Shown: positions 36,530-46,955, numbered from the stretch's first letter. The stretch is DNA of 64,000 nt from Brevundimonas naejangsanensis (GCF_000635915.2 NZ_CP015614.1:348501-412500); one strand, 5' to 3'. Notes: generated from the letters alone by a model not told the origin. Translations and numbers: made by a program.

Positions 36530-37566
36530 TGGCGGCGCGGTTGATGTCAAAAGGCGCGGCGGTCGACGACGCCAAGAAGCTGACGGGGCCTGAGAAGGCG
36601 GCCGTCGTTCTTCTGTCTCTGGGCGAAGAGCATACGGCCCTGTGGCAGCAGCTCGACGACGAAGAGATCAAGGAAGTCTCTCAGGCCATGGCCGGCCTGG
36701 GCACCGTCACCGCCGCCGTGGTCGAGGAGGTGCTGGTCGAGTTCGTCTCCGGCATCGGCGGGTCGGGCTCGCTGATGGGCTCCTACGAGCAGACCCAGCG
36801 TCTGCTGGCCTCCTTCATGCCCGGCGATCGGGTCGAAGCCCTGATGGAGGAAATCCGCGGCCCCGCCGGCCGCACCATGTGGGACAAGCTCGGCAATGTG
36901 AACGAGGCCGTGCTCGCCAACTATCTGAAGAACGAATACCCGCAGACGGTCGCGGTGGTCCTGTCCAAGATCAAGCCGGACCACGCCTCGCGCGTGCTCA
37001 CGGCCCTGCCCGAGGACTTCGCCCTGGAATGCGTCCAGCGGATGCTGCGCATGGAGCCGGTGCAGCGCGACATCCTCGACAAGATCGAACAGACCCTGCG
37101 CAGCGAGTTCATGTCCAACCTGGCGCGCACGTCCAAGCGCGACAGCCATGAGCTGATGGCCGACATCTTCAACAGCTTCGACCGTCAGACCGAGGCCCGT
37201 TTCATCGGCGCGCTGGAGGAACGCAACCGCGACGCGGCCGAGCGCATCCGCGCCCTGATGTTCGTGTTCGAGGATCTCTCGCGCCTCGATCCGGGCGGGG
37301 TGCAGACCCTGCTGCGCTCGGTCGAGAAGGACCAGCTGGGGCTGGCGCTGAAGGGCGCCTCGGACTCCTTGCGCGAAATGTTCTTCTCCAACATGTCCGA
37401 GCGCGCCTCGAAGATCATGCGCGAGGACATGGAATCCATGGGGCCTGTCCGCCTCAAGGACGTCGACAACGCCCAGATGGCGATGGTCCAGGTGGCCAAG
37501 GATTTGGCGGCGCGTGGCGACATCATGCTGGCCGGCCAGGGCGGCGACGACGAGTTGATCTACTGA
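36529..37566 (+). CDS. fliG: Flagellar motor switch protein FliG
   Basis: A 345-residue switch protein joining the MS ring to FliM/FliN and to stators. The N-terminal domain ([25 protein letters not shown]) binds FliF. The middle domain carries an EHPQ-like [15 protein letters not shown] (here NEYPQ). The C-terminal torque domain has [35 protein letters not shown] and [25 protein letters not shown], with the charged helix that contacts the stator. ATG 36529 overlaps the fliF stop by one base (TGATG). A start at codon 6 (MSKGAAV) is possible. FlbE/FliH follows after one base. Confidence 0.96.
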   Translation: MAARLMSKGAAVDDAKKLTGPEKAAVVLLSLGEEHTALWQQLDDEEIKEVSQAMAGLGTVTAAVVEEVLVEFVSGIGGSGSLMGSYEQTQRLLASFMPGDRVEALMEEIRGPAGRTMWDKLGNVNEAVLANYLKNEYPQTVAVVLSKIKPDHASRVLTALPEDFALECVQRMLRMEPVQRDILDKIEQTLRSEFMSNLARTSKRDSHELMADIFNSFDRQTEARFIGALEERNRDAAERIRALMFVFEDLSRLDPGGVQTLLRSVEKDQLGLALKGASDSLREMFFSNMSERASKIMREDMESMGPVRLKDVDNAQMAMVQVAKDLAARGDIMLAGQGGDDELIY

Positions 37567-37567
37567 C

Positions 37568-38242
37568 ATGAGCGCCCTTCCTTTAAACGCCGTCCCCTTC
37601 GCCTTCGACACCGAGTTCGGGGCCGACGGCGCCGTGCTGCGCGCCTCGACCTGGCAGCCGACCAAGCGCGCCTTCGCCCCGGCCGAGGTCGAGGCCCTGG
37701 TCGCCCAGGCGCGGCTTGAGGCCCGCCAGCAGGCGTTGAACGAGGTCGAGGCCCTGCGCGCCGAAGCCCTGTCCATCGTGGCGCAGACGGTGTCTCAGGC
37801 GGCGACCGCCCTGCGCGGCGTGGCCGAGGCGCACCGGCGCGAATCCGCCGAACTGGCCTTGGCCGCCGCGCGTGTGATCGGTTCGGCCGCCTTCGAACGC
37901 TTCCCGCGCCGTCCGCTGGAGGCCGCCCTCGAGGCCCTGGGGCAGGAGATGGACGCCACGCCGCGCCTTGTCGTCCGCGCCTCGGGTCTGGACGAGGACG
38001 GCCGCGCCCAGATCGAGGCCCTGTGCGCCCAGGCGGGCTTCTCCGGGCTGGTGGTGTTCCGCGACGAACCGCATCTGCCCGCCGCCGCCTTCGCCCTGGA
38101 ATGGGCGGACGGGCGCGCCGAGTTCGACCCGGCCGAGGCCGAGGCGCGCGTCGCCGCCGCCCTTAACGCCGCATTGGCCGCTGAAGCCGGCCACGCTGAG
38201 CCGCCCCTCGAAGGCGGCGCTCATGACAGGAGGGGCTTCTGA
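37568..38242 (+). CDS. FliH/FlbE-type flagellar assembly protein
   Basis: A 224-residue soluble protein in the position of Caulobacter flbE (fliH). A helical, Ala/Glu/Arg-rich part at about residues 35-110 (EVEALVAQARLEARQQALNEVEALRAEA) suits the long coiled coil of FliH. The C-terminal domain has RLVVRASGLDEDGRAQIEALCAQAGFSG and LEWADGRAEFDPAEAEARVAAAL, like the FliH/HrpE domain that holds and inhibits the export ATPase FliI. Sequence conservation in this family is low, so the call leans on position between fliG and fliN and on overall pattern. Its TGA overlaps the fliN ATG. Confidence 0.83.
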   Translation: MSALPLNAVPFAFDTEFGADGAVLRASTWQPTKRAFAPAEVEALVAQARLEARQQALNEVEALRAEALSIVAQTVSQAATALRGVAEAHRRESAELALAAARVIGSAAFERFPRRPLEAALEALGQEMDATPRLVVRASGLDEDGRAQIEALCAQAGFSGLVVFRDEPHLPAAAFALEWADGRAEFDPAEAEARVAAALNAALAAEAGHAEPPLEGGAHDRRGF

Positions 38243-38574
38243 TGGCCACCGACGATCTCTCGCTTGAGGAATTCGGCGATTCCACCGCCCTCAACCTGGC
38301 CGATGACGGCGGCGAGAAGTCCGCTGTCGACCTAGCGCCGGTCTTCGACGTGCCGGTCAACATCTCCGCCGTGTTGGGCAAGGCGCACATGTCCGTCGCC
38401 CAACTGCTGAAGCTGAACAAGGGCTCGGTGCTGGAGCTGGACCGCAAGGTCGGCGAGGCCATCGACATTTTCGTCAACAACCGCCTGGTGGCGCGCGGCG
38501 AGGTCGTCGTCGTCGAGGACCGCCTGGGCGTGACCATGACGGAAATCATCAAGACCGAGGACAAGGGCGCCTGA
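38242..38574 (+). CDS. fliN: Flagellar motor switch protein FliN
   Basis: A 110-residue C-ring protein. After an acidic N-terminal tail of about 40 residues comes the SpoA/SURF domain: VFDVPVNISAVLGKAHMSVAQLLKLNKGSVLELDRKVGEAIDIFVNNRLVARGEVVVVEDRLGVTMTEI is the standard FliN fold in length and order. It works with FliM and FliG in switching and in docking FliH. It is coupled to fliH by a TGATG overlap and ends 41 bases before flbD. Confidence 0.95.
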   Translation: MATDDLSLEEFGDSTALNLADDGGEKSAVDLAPVFDVPVNISAVLGKAHMSVAQLLKLNKGSVLELDRKVGEAIDIFVNNRLVARGEVVVVEDRLGVTMTEIIKTEDKGA

Positions 38575-38615
38575 TCGGCCGCCCCGTCACGGACAGGATT
38601 TGAAGGAGTAGGGCG

Positions 38616-40025
<1,410 letters not shown>

Positions 40026-40029
40026 TCCG

Positions 40030-40929
40030 GTGCGCGCCGACCGCCGCACCCTGCTGATCGGCGCCGGCGCCCTGATGTCCGGCGGCATGGCTCTAGGCGC
40101 CTGCACGCGCGCGACGCCGCCAGCGGCGCCCGAGCCCGGCGGCATCGACCTGGACCTGTCGGCGCTGGAGGCCCGGCACGGCGGACGCCTGGGCGTCTCG
40201 GTCCTGACCGAGGGCAAGCGCGCCGATTGGCGCGGCGACGAGCGGTTCCTGTATTGCTCGACGTTCAAGATGTATCTGGCCGCCGCGACCCTGCTGCGCG
40301 TTCAGGCCGGGCAGGAGCGGCTGGACCGGGCGATCCCGGTGACGCAGGCCGACATGATCGCCCACGCCCCGGTGACGGCGCCGGCGGTTGGTTCGACCCT
40401 GACCATCGAGCAGTTGATGAAGGGCGCGGTCGAGGTCAGCGACAACCCCGCCGCCAATATCCTGATCCGCGAAATGGGCGGACTGGACGCCTTGCGCGCC
40501 TTCTATCGCGGCATCGGCGATGAGACGACCCGCGTGGATCGGCTGGAGCCGGAACTGAACCGGGCGGACGGCGACAAGGACACCATCCAGCCCGCGCAGT
40601 CGGCCCGCAACATCGAGCGGCTGATCCTGTCAGAGGCCTCGCCGCTCGAGTCGGCTTCCAAGCGGTTGCTTCTGGAGTGGATGGTGGCGTCGCCGACCGG
40701 GCAGGCGCGCCTGAAGGCGGGCGTCCCTTCCGGCTGGACCGTCGCGAACAAGACCGGCACGGGCGGCGGCGGGCCGGTGAACGACATCGGCGTCGTCTAT
40801 CCCATCGAAGGCGCTCCGATCATTATGGCCGTCTATTTCCATGCAACGCCGGACTCGACCGACGCCCAGCGCGAGGCGGTCATCGCTGACGCCGCCCGAC
40901 TGGCGCTCAAGGCGCTGGGGCATGGCTGA
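40030..40929 (+). CDS. Class A beta-lactamase
   Basis: A 299-residue serine beta-lactamase. Class A motifs are complete: S77-T-F-K80 (SxxK), S137-D-N139 (SDN), E173-P-E-L-N (omega-loop Glu, ExxLN), GDKDT after it, and K-T-G in WTVANKTGTGGGG. A twin-arginine-like start (RADRRTLLIGAGALMSGG) ends in LGAC at Cys24, so it may be exported by Tat and lipidated. A Cys (C76) directly precedes the active Ser, as at Ambler position 69 of some carbapenemases, but no partner Cys is found at the 238 position. GTG 40030 lies only 4 bases after the flbD stop, so it may be read with the flagellar operon. Spectrum is not predictable from sequence alone. Confidence 0.93.
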   Translation: MRADRRTLLIGAGALMSGGMALGACTRATPPAAPEPGGIDLDLSALEARHGGRLGVSVLTEGKRADWRGDERFLYCSTFKMYLAAATLLRVQAGQERLDRAIPVTQADMIAHAPVTAPAVGSTLTIEQLMKGAVEVSDNPAANILIREMGGLDALRAFYRGIGDETTRVDRLEPELNRADGDKDTIQPAQSARNIERLILSEASPLESASKRLLLEWMVASPTGQARLKAGVPSGWTVANKTGTGGGGPVNDIGVVYPIEGAPIIMAVYFHATPDSTDAQREAVIADAARLALKALGHG

Positions 40930-40985
40930 CATGGATGAGATCTGGCGAATCCTGTCATCAGGCGGCATGACCTTCGCACGTCGTC

Positions 40986-43085
40986 ATGGCTGACGCGCCG
41001 TACCTGATGAAGGACGGCATGGCGCGCCCTACGGGGCGTGATGCGCTCGGCTGGTTGATGCGCGGCGAAGTCGGCATGGCGGTCGGCGTCATCGGCGTCA
41101 TCATGCTGCTGATCCTGCCGGTCCCGAAGATGCTTCTGGACCTGTTGCTGGCGATCTCGCTCGTCTCCAGCGTCCTGATCCTGATGACGGCCGTGATGAT
41201 GAAGCGGCCGCTGGACTTCGCCATCTTCCCCACGGTGCTGCTGGTCTCGACCCTGTTCCGCCTGGGGCTGAATCTGGCCTCGACGCGGCTGATCCTCAGC
41301 AACGGCCAGGAAGGTCACGACAGCGCCGGCAAGATCATCCAGGCCTTCGGCGAGCTGATGATGGGCGGCAACTTCATCATCGGGGTGATCATCTTCGCCA
41401 TCCTGCTGGTGGTGAACTTCGTCGTCATCACCAAGGGCGCGACCCGCATCGCCGAGGTCTCGGCCCGCTTCACCCTGGACTCCATGCCGGGCAAGCAGAT
41501 GGCCATCGACGCGGACCTGTCGGCCGGGCTGATCAACGAGGAGCAGGCCAAGCTGCGCCGCAAGGAGCTGGAGCAGGAATCGACCTTCTTCGGCGCCATG
41601 GACGGCGCCTCGAAATTCGTGCGCGGCGACGCCGTGGCGGGCCTGATCATCACCTTCATCAACGCCATCGGCGGCCTGCTGATCGGGGTGGTCCAGCATG
41701 GCATGCCGGCGATGCAGGCGGCCAACACCTATGTCCAGCTGACGGTCGGCGACGGTCTGGTGACCCAGATCCCGGCCATCATCATCTCAGTGGCGGCCGG
41801 CTTCCTCGTGACCAAGGCCGGGGTCGAGGGTTCGGCCGACAAGGCTTTCGTCAGCCAACTGGCCACCAACCCCGTGTCGCTGGGCGTGGTGTCCGGCACG
41901 GCGGGACTGATCGGCCTGATCCCCGGCATGCCGCTGCTGCCGTTTGCGGCGCTGGCGCTGGGGACCGGCTTCATGGCGTGGAAGCTGGGCCGCGACCGGC
42001 TGAAGCCGCCGCCCGCCGAGCCGGTGGACCTCAAACCCAGGGAGGATGTCGAGGAGCCGATCTCCACCGCCCTGACCATCGACGAGGTGAAGATCGAGCT
42101 GGGCTACGCCCTGCTGGCGCTGATCAACGACCTGGAGGGGCGGCGCCTGACGGACCAGATCCGCGCCCTGCGCCGTTCGCTGGCTCAGGAATACGGCTTC
42201 GTCATGCCCAGCGTGCGCATCCTCGACAATATGCGCCTGCCCAATCAAGGCTACGCCATCCGCATCAAGGAGATGGACGCCGGATCGGGCGAGGTGCGCC
42301 TGTCCTCCCTGATGGCGATGGACCCTGCGGGGCGTCAGGTCGAACTGCCCGGCGAGCACACGCGCGAGCCCGCCTTCGGCCTGCCCGCCACCTGGATCGA
42401 CGAGTCGCTGAGGGAAGAGGCGACCTTCCGCGGCTACACCATCGTCGACCCTTCGACGGTGCTGACCACGCACCTGACCGAAATCCTCAAGGAGAACATG
42501 GCCGAGCTGCTGTCCTACGCCGAGGTGCAGAAGCTGTTGAAGGAGCTGAAAGGCGAGGAGCAGAAGCTGGTCGAGGAGCTGATCCCCTCGGTCGTCACCG
42601 TGACGACCCTGCAAAGGGTGCTGCAGGCCCTGTTGCGCGAGAAGGTGTCCATCCGCGACCTGCCCGCCATCCTCGAAGGCCTGGCCGAGGCCGCGCCGCA
42701 CACCACCAGCGTCTCCACCCTGGTCGAGCATGTCCGCAGCCGCCTGGCGCGTCAGCTGTGCTGGCAGCACAAGGCCGACGACGGGGCCCTGCCCATCGTC
42801 ACGCTGTCGCCCGAGTGGGAGCAGGCCTTCGCCGACAGCCTGGTGGGCCCCGGCGAAGACAAGCAGCTGGCGATGGCGCCCAGCAAGCTTCAGGACTTCA
42901 TCCGCGCCGTCCGCGACGTGTTCGAGCGCGCCGCCATGACGGGCGAGAACCCTGTCCTGCTGACCGGGCCGCAGGTGCGTCCCTATGTGCGCTCCATCAT
43001 CGAACGCTTCCGCGGACAGACGGTGGTGATGAGCCAGAATGAGATTCACCCCAAGGCCCGCCTGCGCACCGTCGGCTCGGTTTAG
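40986..43085 (+). CDS. flhA: Flagellar export gate protein FlhA
   Basis: A 699-residue export-gate subunit. About eight membrane segments span residues 25-330. The FHIPEP signature region reads TLFRLGLNLASTRLILSNG, followed by the charged loop ARIAEVSARFTLDSMPGKQMAIDADL that is conserved in FlhA. The cytosolic part (about 360-699) has the SD1-SD4 domains with LGYALLALINDLEGRRL, WIDESLREEATFRGYTIVDPSTVLTTHLTE and LRALLREKVSIRDLP-type sequence, and ends PVLLTGPQVRPYVRSIIERF. It docks substrate-chaperone complexes. ATG 40986 lies 56 bases after the beta-lactamase stop. Confidence 0.96.
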   Translation: MADAPYLMKDGMARPTGRDALGWLMRGEVGMAVGVIGVIMLLILPVPKMLLDLLLAISLVSSVLILMTAVMMKRPLDFAIFPTVLLVSTLFRLGLNLASTRLILSNGQEGHDSAGKIIQAFGELMMGGNFIIGVIIFAILLVVNFVVITKGATRIAEVSARFTLDSMPGKQMAIDADLSAGLINEEQAKLRRKELEQESTFFGAMDGASKFVRGDAVAGLIITFINAIGGLLIGVVQHGMPAMQAANTYVQLTVGDGLVTQIPAIIISVAAGFLVTKAGVEGSADKAFVSQLATNPVSLGVVSGTAGLIGLIPGMPLLPFAALALGTGFMAWKLGRDRLKPPPAEPVDLKPREDVEEPISTALTIDEVKIELGYALLALINDLEGRRLTDQIRALRRSLAQEYGFVMPSVRILDNMRLPNQGYAIRIKEMDAGSGEVRLSSLMAMDPAGRQVELPGEHTREPAFGLPATWIDESLREEATFRGYTIVDPSTVLTTHLTEILKENMAELLSYAEVQKLLKELKGEEQKLVEELIPSVVTVTTLQRVLQALLREKVSIRDLPAILEGLAEAAPHTTSVSTLVEHVRSRLARQLCWQHKADDGALPIVTLSPEWEQAFADSLVGPGEDKQLAMAPSKLQDFIRAVRDVFERAAMTGENPVLLTGPQVRPYVRSIIERFRGQTVVMSQNEIHPKARLRTVGSV

Positions 43086-43128
43086 ACGACTTCACGGTTA
43101 ATCGCTGGACACCGCGCAGGCGGCGAAT

Positions 43129-44676
43129 ATGGTTCCGGCCATGAAACGCATTCGGCCGGCCCTGCGCACCTTCGGAACCTTCCTGCGCACCCCGACCCTC
43201 AGTCGCTCCATCATCGCGCTTCTGGCCCTGGCCATCCTGCTGCTGATGGCGGTCAACGCCGCGACCTTCGTCATGATCCAGCGGACGGCGGCCTATAACG
43301 ACACCGTCGATCACAGCCAGCAGGTCCGTCTGGCGGCCAAGGACATGCTGATGCTGCTGACCGAGGCCGAGACGGGTCAGAGGGGCTTCATGCTGACGGC
43401 CCGGACCGAATATCTGGGGTTGCACGAGAACGCCGTGGCCAAGCTGCCGGGCGTGGTCGAGCGGATGGAGCAACTGGCCGTCGGCGATGAGGATCAGGCC
43501 CGCCGGGTGGCCAAGGTGAAGGGGCTTTATCGCGAGCGCCTGAAACTGATGGCGGACACGATCGAGCTGACGCGAACGGGGCGCATCGGCGAAGCGGTGT
43601 CCTTGATCCGCAACGGTCGCGGCAAGTCTCTGATGGACCAGATCCGCGTCGAGCTGTCTGCAGTGGATGTGGTCGAGGCGCAGCGTCTGACCGAAAGGAC
43701 GCGTCAGTCCGAGCGGGCGCAGACGGTCACGGTCGCGGTCAACGCCCTTGCGGCGATCCTGGTGCTGATCCTCGCCGGCATCAGCGTCTGGATGGTTCGG
43801 CGCTATGTGGCCGAGATCGAGGAGGCGCATTTCGAGCTCGACCGGGTCAACGCCGGGCTAGAAAACGAGGTGCGCGACCGCACCGCCGAACTGACCCGCG
43901 CCAATGAGGAAATCCAGCGGTTCGCCTATATCGTCAGCCACGATCTGCGCGCGCCCCTTGTCAACGTCATGGGCTACACGTCCGAGCTTGAGCAGGTCAG
44001 CAAGGCCCTGGAGCAGCAGCTGACCGCGCTGGAGGCGACCCACCCGGAGCTTGTGGACGCCGAGGCGCTGCGTTCGGTGCGCGAGGATGCGCCCGAAGCG
44101 GTGGGCTTTATCCGCACCTCGACGGCCAAGATGGACCGGCTGATCAACGCCATCCTGCGCCTGTCGCGCGAGGGGCGCCGCGCCCTGCAGCCCGAGACGC
44201 TCGAGATGACGGCCATGGTCCGCGCCATCGCCGACACCGTCAGTCACCAGGTCGCCGAAACGGGCGGCGAGATCACGATCAGCGACCTGCCTGCGATGGA
44301 GAACGACCGTCTGTCGATCGAGCAGGTCTTCAGCAATCTGATCGACAACGCCGTCAAGTATCAGCAGCCGGGCCGACCGATCCATATTGAGGTCAGCGGC
44401 CGGCAGGAGCCGGACGGCTGGGTCTCCTATGCGGTGCGAGACAACGGCCGGGGCGTCTCGCCTCGCGATCACGAGCGTATTTTCGAACTGTTCCGTCGCT
44501 CTGGCAAACAGGACACGCCCGGCGAGGGGCTGGGCCTTGCGTTCGTGCGCAACATCGTTCGCCGCATGGGCGGCACGATCGAGGTTGAGTCCGAATTGGG
44601 AGAAGGCTCGACTTTTTACCTAAAATTTCCGAAGCGTCTCGTTATGCTGGGTGACCATCAAGGAGACCGCCTGTGA
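43129..44676 (+). CDS. CHASE3-domain sensor histidine kinase
   Basis: A 515-residue membrane kinase. Two membrane segments (about 27-50 and 201-223) frame a periplasmic CHASE3 domain, with the signature TEAETGQRGFMLTARTEYLGLHENA at 78-102. A coiled linker leads to HisKA with RFAYIVSHDLRAPLVNVMGYTSEL (His271). The ATPase domain has QVFSNLIDNAVKYQ, DNGRGVSPRDHERIFELFRR and GEGLGLAFVRNIVRRMGG. This is the phytochrome/CHASE3 kinase group whose partners are often Rcp1-type single-domain regulators, and one follows at once, overlapping by 4 bases (GTGA). AGGCGG precedes ATG 43129; ATG 43141 is an alternative. Confidence 0.92.
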   Translation: MVPAMKRIRPALRTFGTFLRTPTLSRSIIALLALAILLLMAVNAATFVMIQRTAAYNDTVDHSQQVRLAAKDMLMLLTEAETGQRGFMLTARTEYLGLHENAVAKLPGVVERMEQLAVGDEDQARRVAKVKGLYRERLKLMADTIELTRTGRIGEAVSLIRNGRGKSLMDQIRVELSAVDVVEAQRLTERTRQSERAQTVTVAVNALAAILVLILAGISVWMVRRYVAEIEEAHFELDRVNAGLENEVRDRTAELTRANEEIQRFAYIVSHDLRAPLVNVMGYTSELEQVSKALEQQLTALEATHPELVDAEALRSVREDAPEAVGFIRTSTAKMDRLINAILRLSREGRRALQPETLEMTAMVRAIADTVSHQVAETGGEITISDLPAMENDRLSIEQVFSNLIDNAVKYQQPGRPIHIEVSGRQEPDGWVSYAVRDNGRGVSPRDHERIFELFRRSGKQDTPGEGLGLAFVRNIVRRMGGTIEVESELGEGSTFYLKFPKRLVMLGDHQGDRL

Positions 44677-45095
44677 GCCACTCGGTGAAGATCGTCATGG
44701 TCGAGGACGACCACGGCCACGCCAAGCTCATTGAGAAGAACATCCGGCGGGCGAATATCGCCAATGACATCGTCCATTTCGACCATGGGGATGCGGCGCT
44801 GGATTATCTCTTTCAGGAAGAGGTTCGCCGCAGCGGGCCGCTGCTGATCCTGCTGGACCTCAATCTGCCGGACATGTCGGGCACGGACATCCTGGAGCGG
44901 GTCAAGGCGGACGAGCGTCTGCGCCGCGCCCCGGTGGTGGTGCTGACCACGACGGACGACAAGGGCGAGATCCAGCGCTGCTACGACCTGGGCTGCAACG
45001 TCTACATCACCAAACCGGTCGACTATGAAGCCTTCGCAGGCGCGATCCGCCAGCTGGGTCTCTTCCTCTCCGTCATGCAAGCCCCCGAGATCTGA
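44673..45095 (+). CDS. Single-domain response regulator (Rcp1-like)
   Basis: A 140-residue receiver without output domain. The acidic pair EDD at residues 11-13, phospho-accepting Asp62 in LLILLDLNLPDMSGTDIL, TTTDD near 97-101 and Lys in YITKPVDYEAFAGAIRQLG are all present. The start GTG 44673 overlaps the kinase TGA, with AGGAG 7 bases upstream, so the two are translated together. The shape (wide alpha4-alpha5, REDD start) fits regulators paired with phytochrome- or CHASE3-type kinases. It probably carries phosphate from the upstream kinase to an unknown target or to the next protein. Confidence 0.92.
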   Translation: MSHSVKIVMVEDDHGHAKLIEKNIRRANIANDIVHFDHGDAALDYLFQEEVRRSGPLLILLDLNLPDMSGTDILERVKADERLRRAPVVVLTTTDDKGEIQRCYDLGCNVYITKPVDYEAFAGAIRQLGLFLSVMQAPEI

Positions 45096-45098
45096 CGC

Positions 45099-46142
45099 GT
45101 GGATCAGGCCCGGCCCCCCATACGGCTTTTGTACATCGACGATGATCGCGGCCTGTCGCGCCTGGTTCAGAAGGAGCTGGAGCGCCACGGCTATCAGGTG
45201 GTCTGCGCGCCAGACGCCGATGCAGGCTATGAGGCGCTGAAGGCTGAAACCTTCGATGTCTGCGCCTTGGATCACTATATGCCGGGTCGCGAGGGTCTGG
45301 ACGTTCTGCCCGACATCCTGGCGCTGCCGGAACCGCCGCCGGTGGTCTATGTGACGGGCGCGCAGGACGGGCGCATCGCCGTGGCCGCCCTGAGGGCCGG
45401 CGCGGCCGACTATGTCATCAAGGACGTGTCCGAGGACTTCACCGCCTTGTTGCGCTCGGCCATCGAGGACGCCCTGCTGCGTCGCCGGCTGGAGCGCGAG
45501 AACGAGCGCGCGCATGACGAAGTCCGTCAAGAGCGCGACCGCGCCGAGGCCCTGCTGCGCGAGGTGAACCATCGCGTCGGAAACTCGCTGCAACTGGTCT
45601 CCAGCTTCATCTCCCTGCAGCTGCGCCAGCTCGCCGACGAAGGCGCGCGCGCCGCCCTGCGAGAGGCCCAGGTCCGCATCGAGGCCGTCGCCCATGTCCA
45701 TCGCCGCCTCTACACCTCGGCGAACGTCGAACGGGTTCAGATGGACGAATATCTGGCGGGCTTGGTCGAGGAGCTGAGCAAGTCGATCGGTCCCAATGGT
45801 GACGGCTCGCGCCTGACCCTGTGCGCTGAACCTCTTCAGGTGACCACCGACCAGGCCGTGTCCCTGGGGGTGATCGTGACCGAACTGGTCACCAACGCCG
45901 TGAAATACGCCTATGAACCCGGCGCCGCCGGCGAGATCCGCATCCTCCTGCAAAAGGCCGAAGACGGCAGTCGGGCCCTCTTGACGGTCGAGGATGACGG
46001 CCCCGGTCTGGGCGACGGCGCGCCCAAAGGCACCGGCCTGGGCTCCAAGATCATCTCGGCCATGGCCAGCGGTTTGCGCTCGGCGATCGAGCTGGATTCC
46101 GCCCACCACGGCGTGCGCGCCCGTCTCGCCTTTGATCTCTGA
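45099..46142 (+). CDS. Receiver-HisKA_2 hybrid sensor kinase
   Basis: A 347-residue soluble protein: an N-terminal receiver ([14 protein letters not shown], Asp58 in [14 protein letters not shown], Lys108 in [10 protein letters not shown]), a short coiled coil (about 125-152), and a HisKA_2 kinase with [24 protein letters not shown] (His158). The ATPase domain has [20 protein letters not shown] and [29 protein letters not shown] 45099 starts 3 bases after the previous stop. HisKA_2/HWE kinases in alphaproteobacteria often feed the general stress response (PhyR-NepR-EcfG) or act on stand-alone receivers; here the receiver input suggests it is driven by the upstream module. No PhyR, NepR or EcfG gene is in the window. 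Confidence 0.92.
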   Translation: MDQARPPIRLLYIDDDRGLSRLVQKELERHGYQVVCAPDADAGYEALKAETFDVCALDHYMPGREGLDVLPDILALPEPPPVVYVTGAQDGRIAVAALRAGAADYVIKDVSEDFTALLRSAIEDALLRRRLERENERAHDEVRQERDRAEALLREVNHRVGNSLQLVSSFISLQLRQLADEGARAALREAQVRIEAVAHVHRRLYTSANVERVQMDEYLAGLVEELSKSIGPNGDGSRLTLCAEPLQVTTDQAVSLGVIVTELVTNAVKYAYEPGAAGEIRILLQKAEDGSRALLTVEDDGPGLGDGAPKGTGLGSKIISAMASGLRSAIELDSAHHGVRARLAFDL

Positions 46143-46190
46143 CCGTTTTGGGCTTCCGTCGGGCGTCCCGGCGGGTTTAAGCTCGGTGAA

Positions 46191-46667
46191 ATGAAGCTTC
46201 AGTTCGGCACGGCGCGCCCCGGCCTCGACTATATCCACCGCCCTGCTGTTTTCGGCATCGCTGAGCGCGACGGCCGTCTGGCCTGCGTCCGCGTGGATCG
46301 CGGCGAAGGCGGCGTCTATTACGACCTGCCCGGCGGCGCACTGGACGGCGACGAGACCGAACAGCAGGCTCTGGTCCGCGAGTTCGCCGAGGAAACCGGC
46401 CTGATCATCCAGCCGGTAGACCGCCTGACCGAGGCCGGACAATATTTCCTCAAATCGGACGGCGCCGCGGTGAACAACGTCGGCGGCGTCTGGGTGGTCA
46501 GCGTGACCGGCGCCGACCCTTCGACCAAGCAGGAAGCCGACCACGAGCTGGTCTGGATGGAGCCGCTGCGCGCCTTGTTCAGCCTTCGCCACGAGGCCCA
46601 CAGCTGGGCCGTCGCCCGCTGGCTGCGGGACCGTCATGCTGCAGCTTCGGAACCGCAGCGACGATAG
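46191..46667 (+). CDS. Nudix hydrolase
   Basis: A 158-residue protein with a perfect Nudix box at residues 49-71 (G-x5-E-x7-REF-x-EETGL): Gly49, Glu55, Arg63-Glu64, Glu67-Glu68 and Gly70 bind the metal for cleavage of a nucleoside diphosphate bond. The strand before it, VYYDLPGGALDGDET, and the later ADHELVWMEPLRALFSLRHEAHSWAVARWL complete the fold. It begins 48 bp after the HisKA_2 kinase on the same strand. Substrate (oxidised nucleotides, NDP-sugars, ADP-ribose) cannot be told. Confidence 0.92.
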   Translation: MKLQFGTARPGLDYIHRPAVFGIAERDGRLACVRVDRGEGGVYYDLPGGALDGDETEQQALVREFAEETGLIIQPVDRLTEAGQYFLKSDGAAVNNVGGVWVVSVTGADPSTKQEADHELVWMEPLRALFSLRHEAHSWAVARWLRDRHAAASEPQRR

Positions 46668-46673
46668 GGGGTT
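46649..46673 (+). promoter_or_regulatory. Candidate EcfG-type (general stress) promoter of csbD
   Basis: GGAAC at 46649-46653, 16 bases, then GGTT at 46670-46673. The alphaproteobacterial EcfG consensus is GGAAC-N16/17-CGTT, so one base differs in the -10 part. It overlaps the end of the Nudix gene and lies 52 bases before the csbD ATG. CsbD-family genes are usual members of this regulon; the site itself is a motif match only. Confidence 0.45.
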
Positions 46674-46725
46674 GTTTTCCCTGAGAGACCGCCATTTCCG
46701 GCGGTCGCTGTACAGGGAGTCCAAC

Positions 46726-46902
46726 ATGGCCGATCACGACCGCATTGAAGGCGCCGCCAAGAACATGGGCGGCAAGATCAAGGAAGCCGCCGGCAGGGTC
46801 ACCGGCGACGAAAAACTGAAAGCCGAAGGCCGCGCCGATCAGGTCGAAGGCAAGGTCCAGAACGCCGTCGGCGGCGTCAAGGACGCCCTAAAGGGCAAGT
46901 AA
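46726..46902 (+). CDS. CsbD-family stress protein
   Basis: A 58-residue hydrophilic protein: MADHDRIEGAAKNMGGKIKEAAGRVTGDEKLKAEGRADQVEGKVQNAVGGVKDALKGK is the whole-length CsbD pattern, split here as DRIEGAAKNMGGKIKEAAGR and EGRADQVEGKVQNAVGG. Proteins of this family are induced by stress and stationary phase and have no known activity; they are helical bundles. GGGAG stands 8 bases before ATG 46726. A 7-bp hairpin (GACCGCC-ATTTCC-GGCGGTC, 46687-46706) sits in the leader, just before the ribosome-binding site, and a matching hairpin follows the gene. The candidate EcfG promoter upstream fits a general-stress role. Confidence 0.9.
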   Translation: MADHDRIEGAAKNMGGKIKEAAGRVTGDEKLKAEGRADQVEGKVQNAVGGVKDALKGK

Positions 46903-46926
46903 GGACGGAGGCTACCCTCATCCAAA

Positions 46927-46955
46927 CGACCGCCGCCCTTGCCAGGTGGCGGTCG
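46927..46955. repeat. Inverted repeat after csbD matching the stem before it
   Basis: CGACCGCC (46927-46934) pairs perfectly with GGCGGTCG (46948-46955). The same GACCGCC/GGCGGTC stem stands upstream of csbD at 46687-46706. There is no T-run after it, so it is not a standard intrinsic terminator. Confidence 0.55.
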
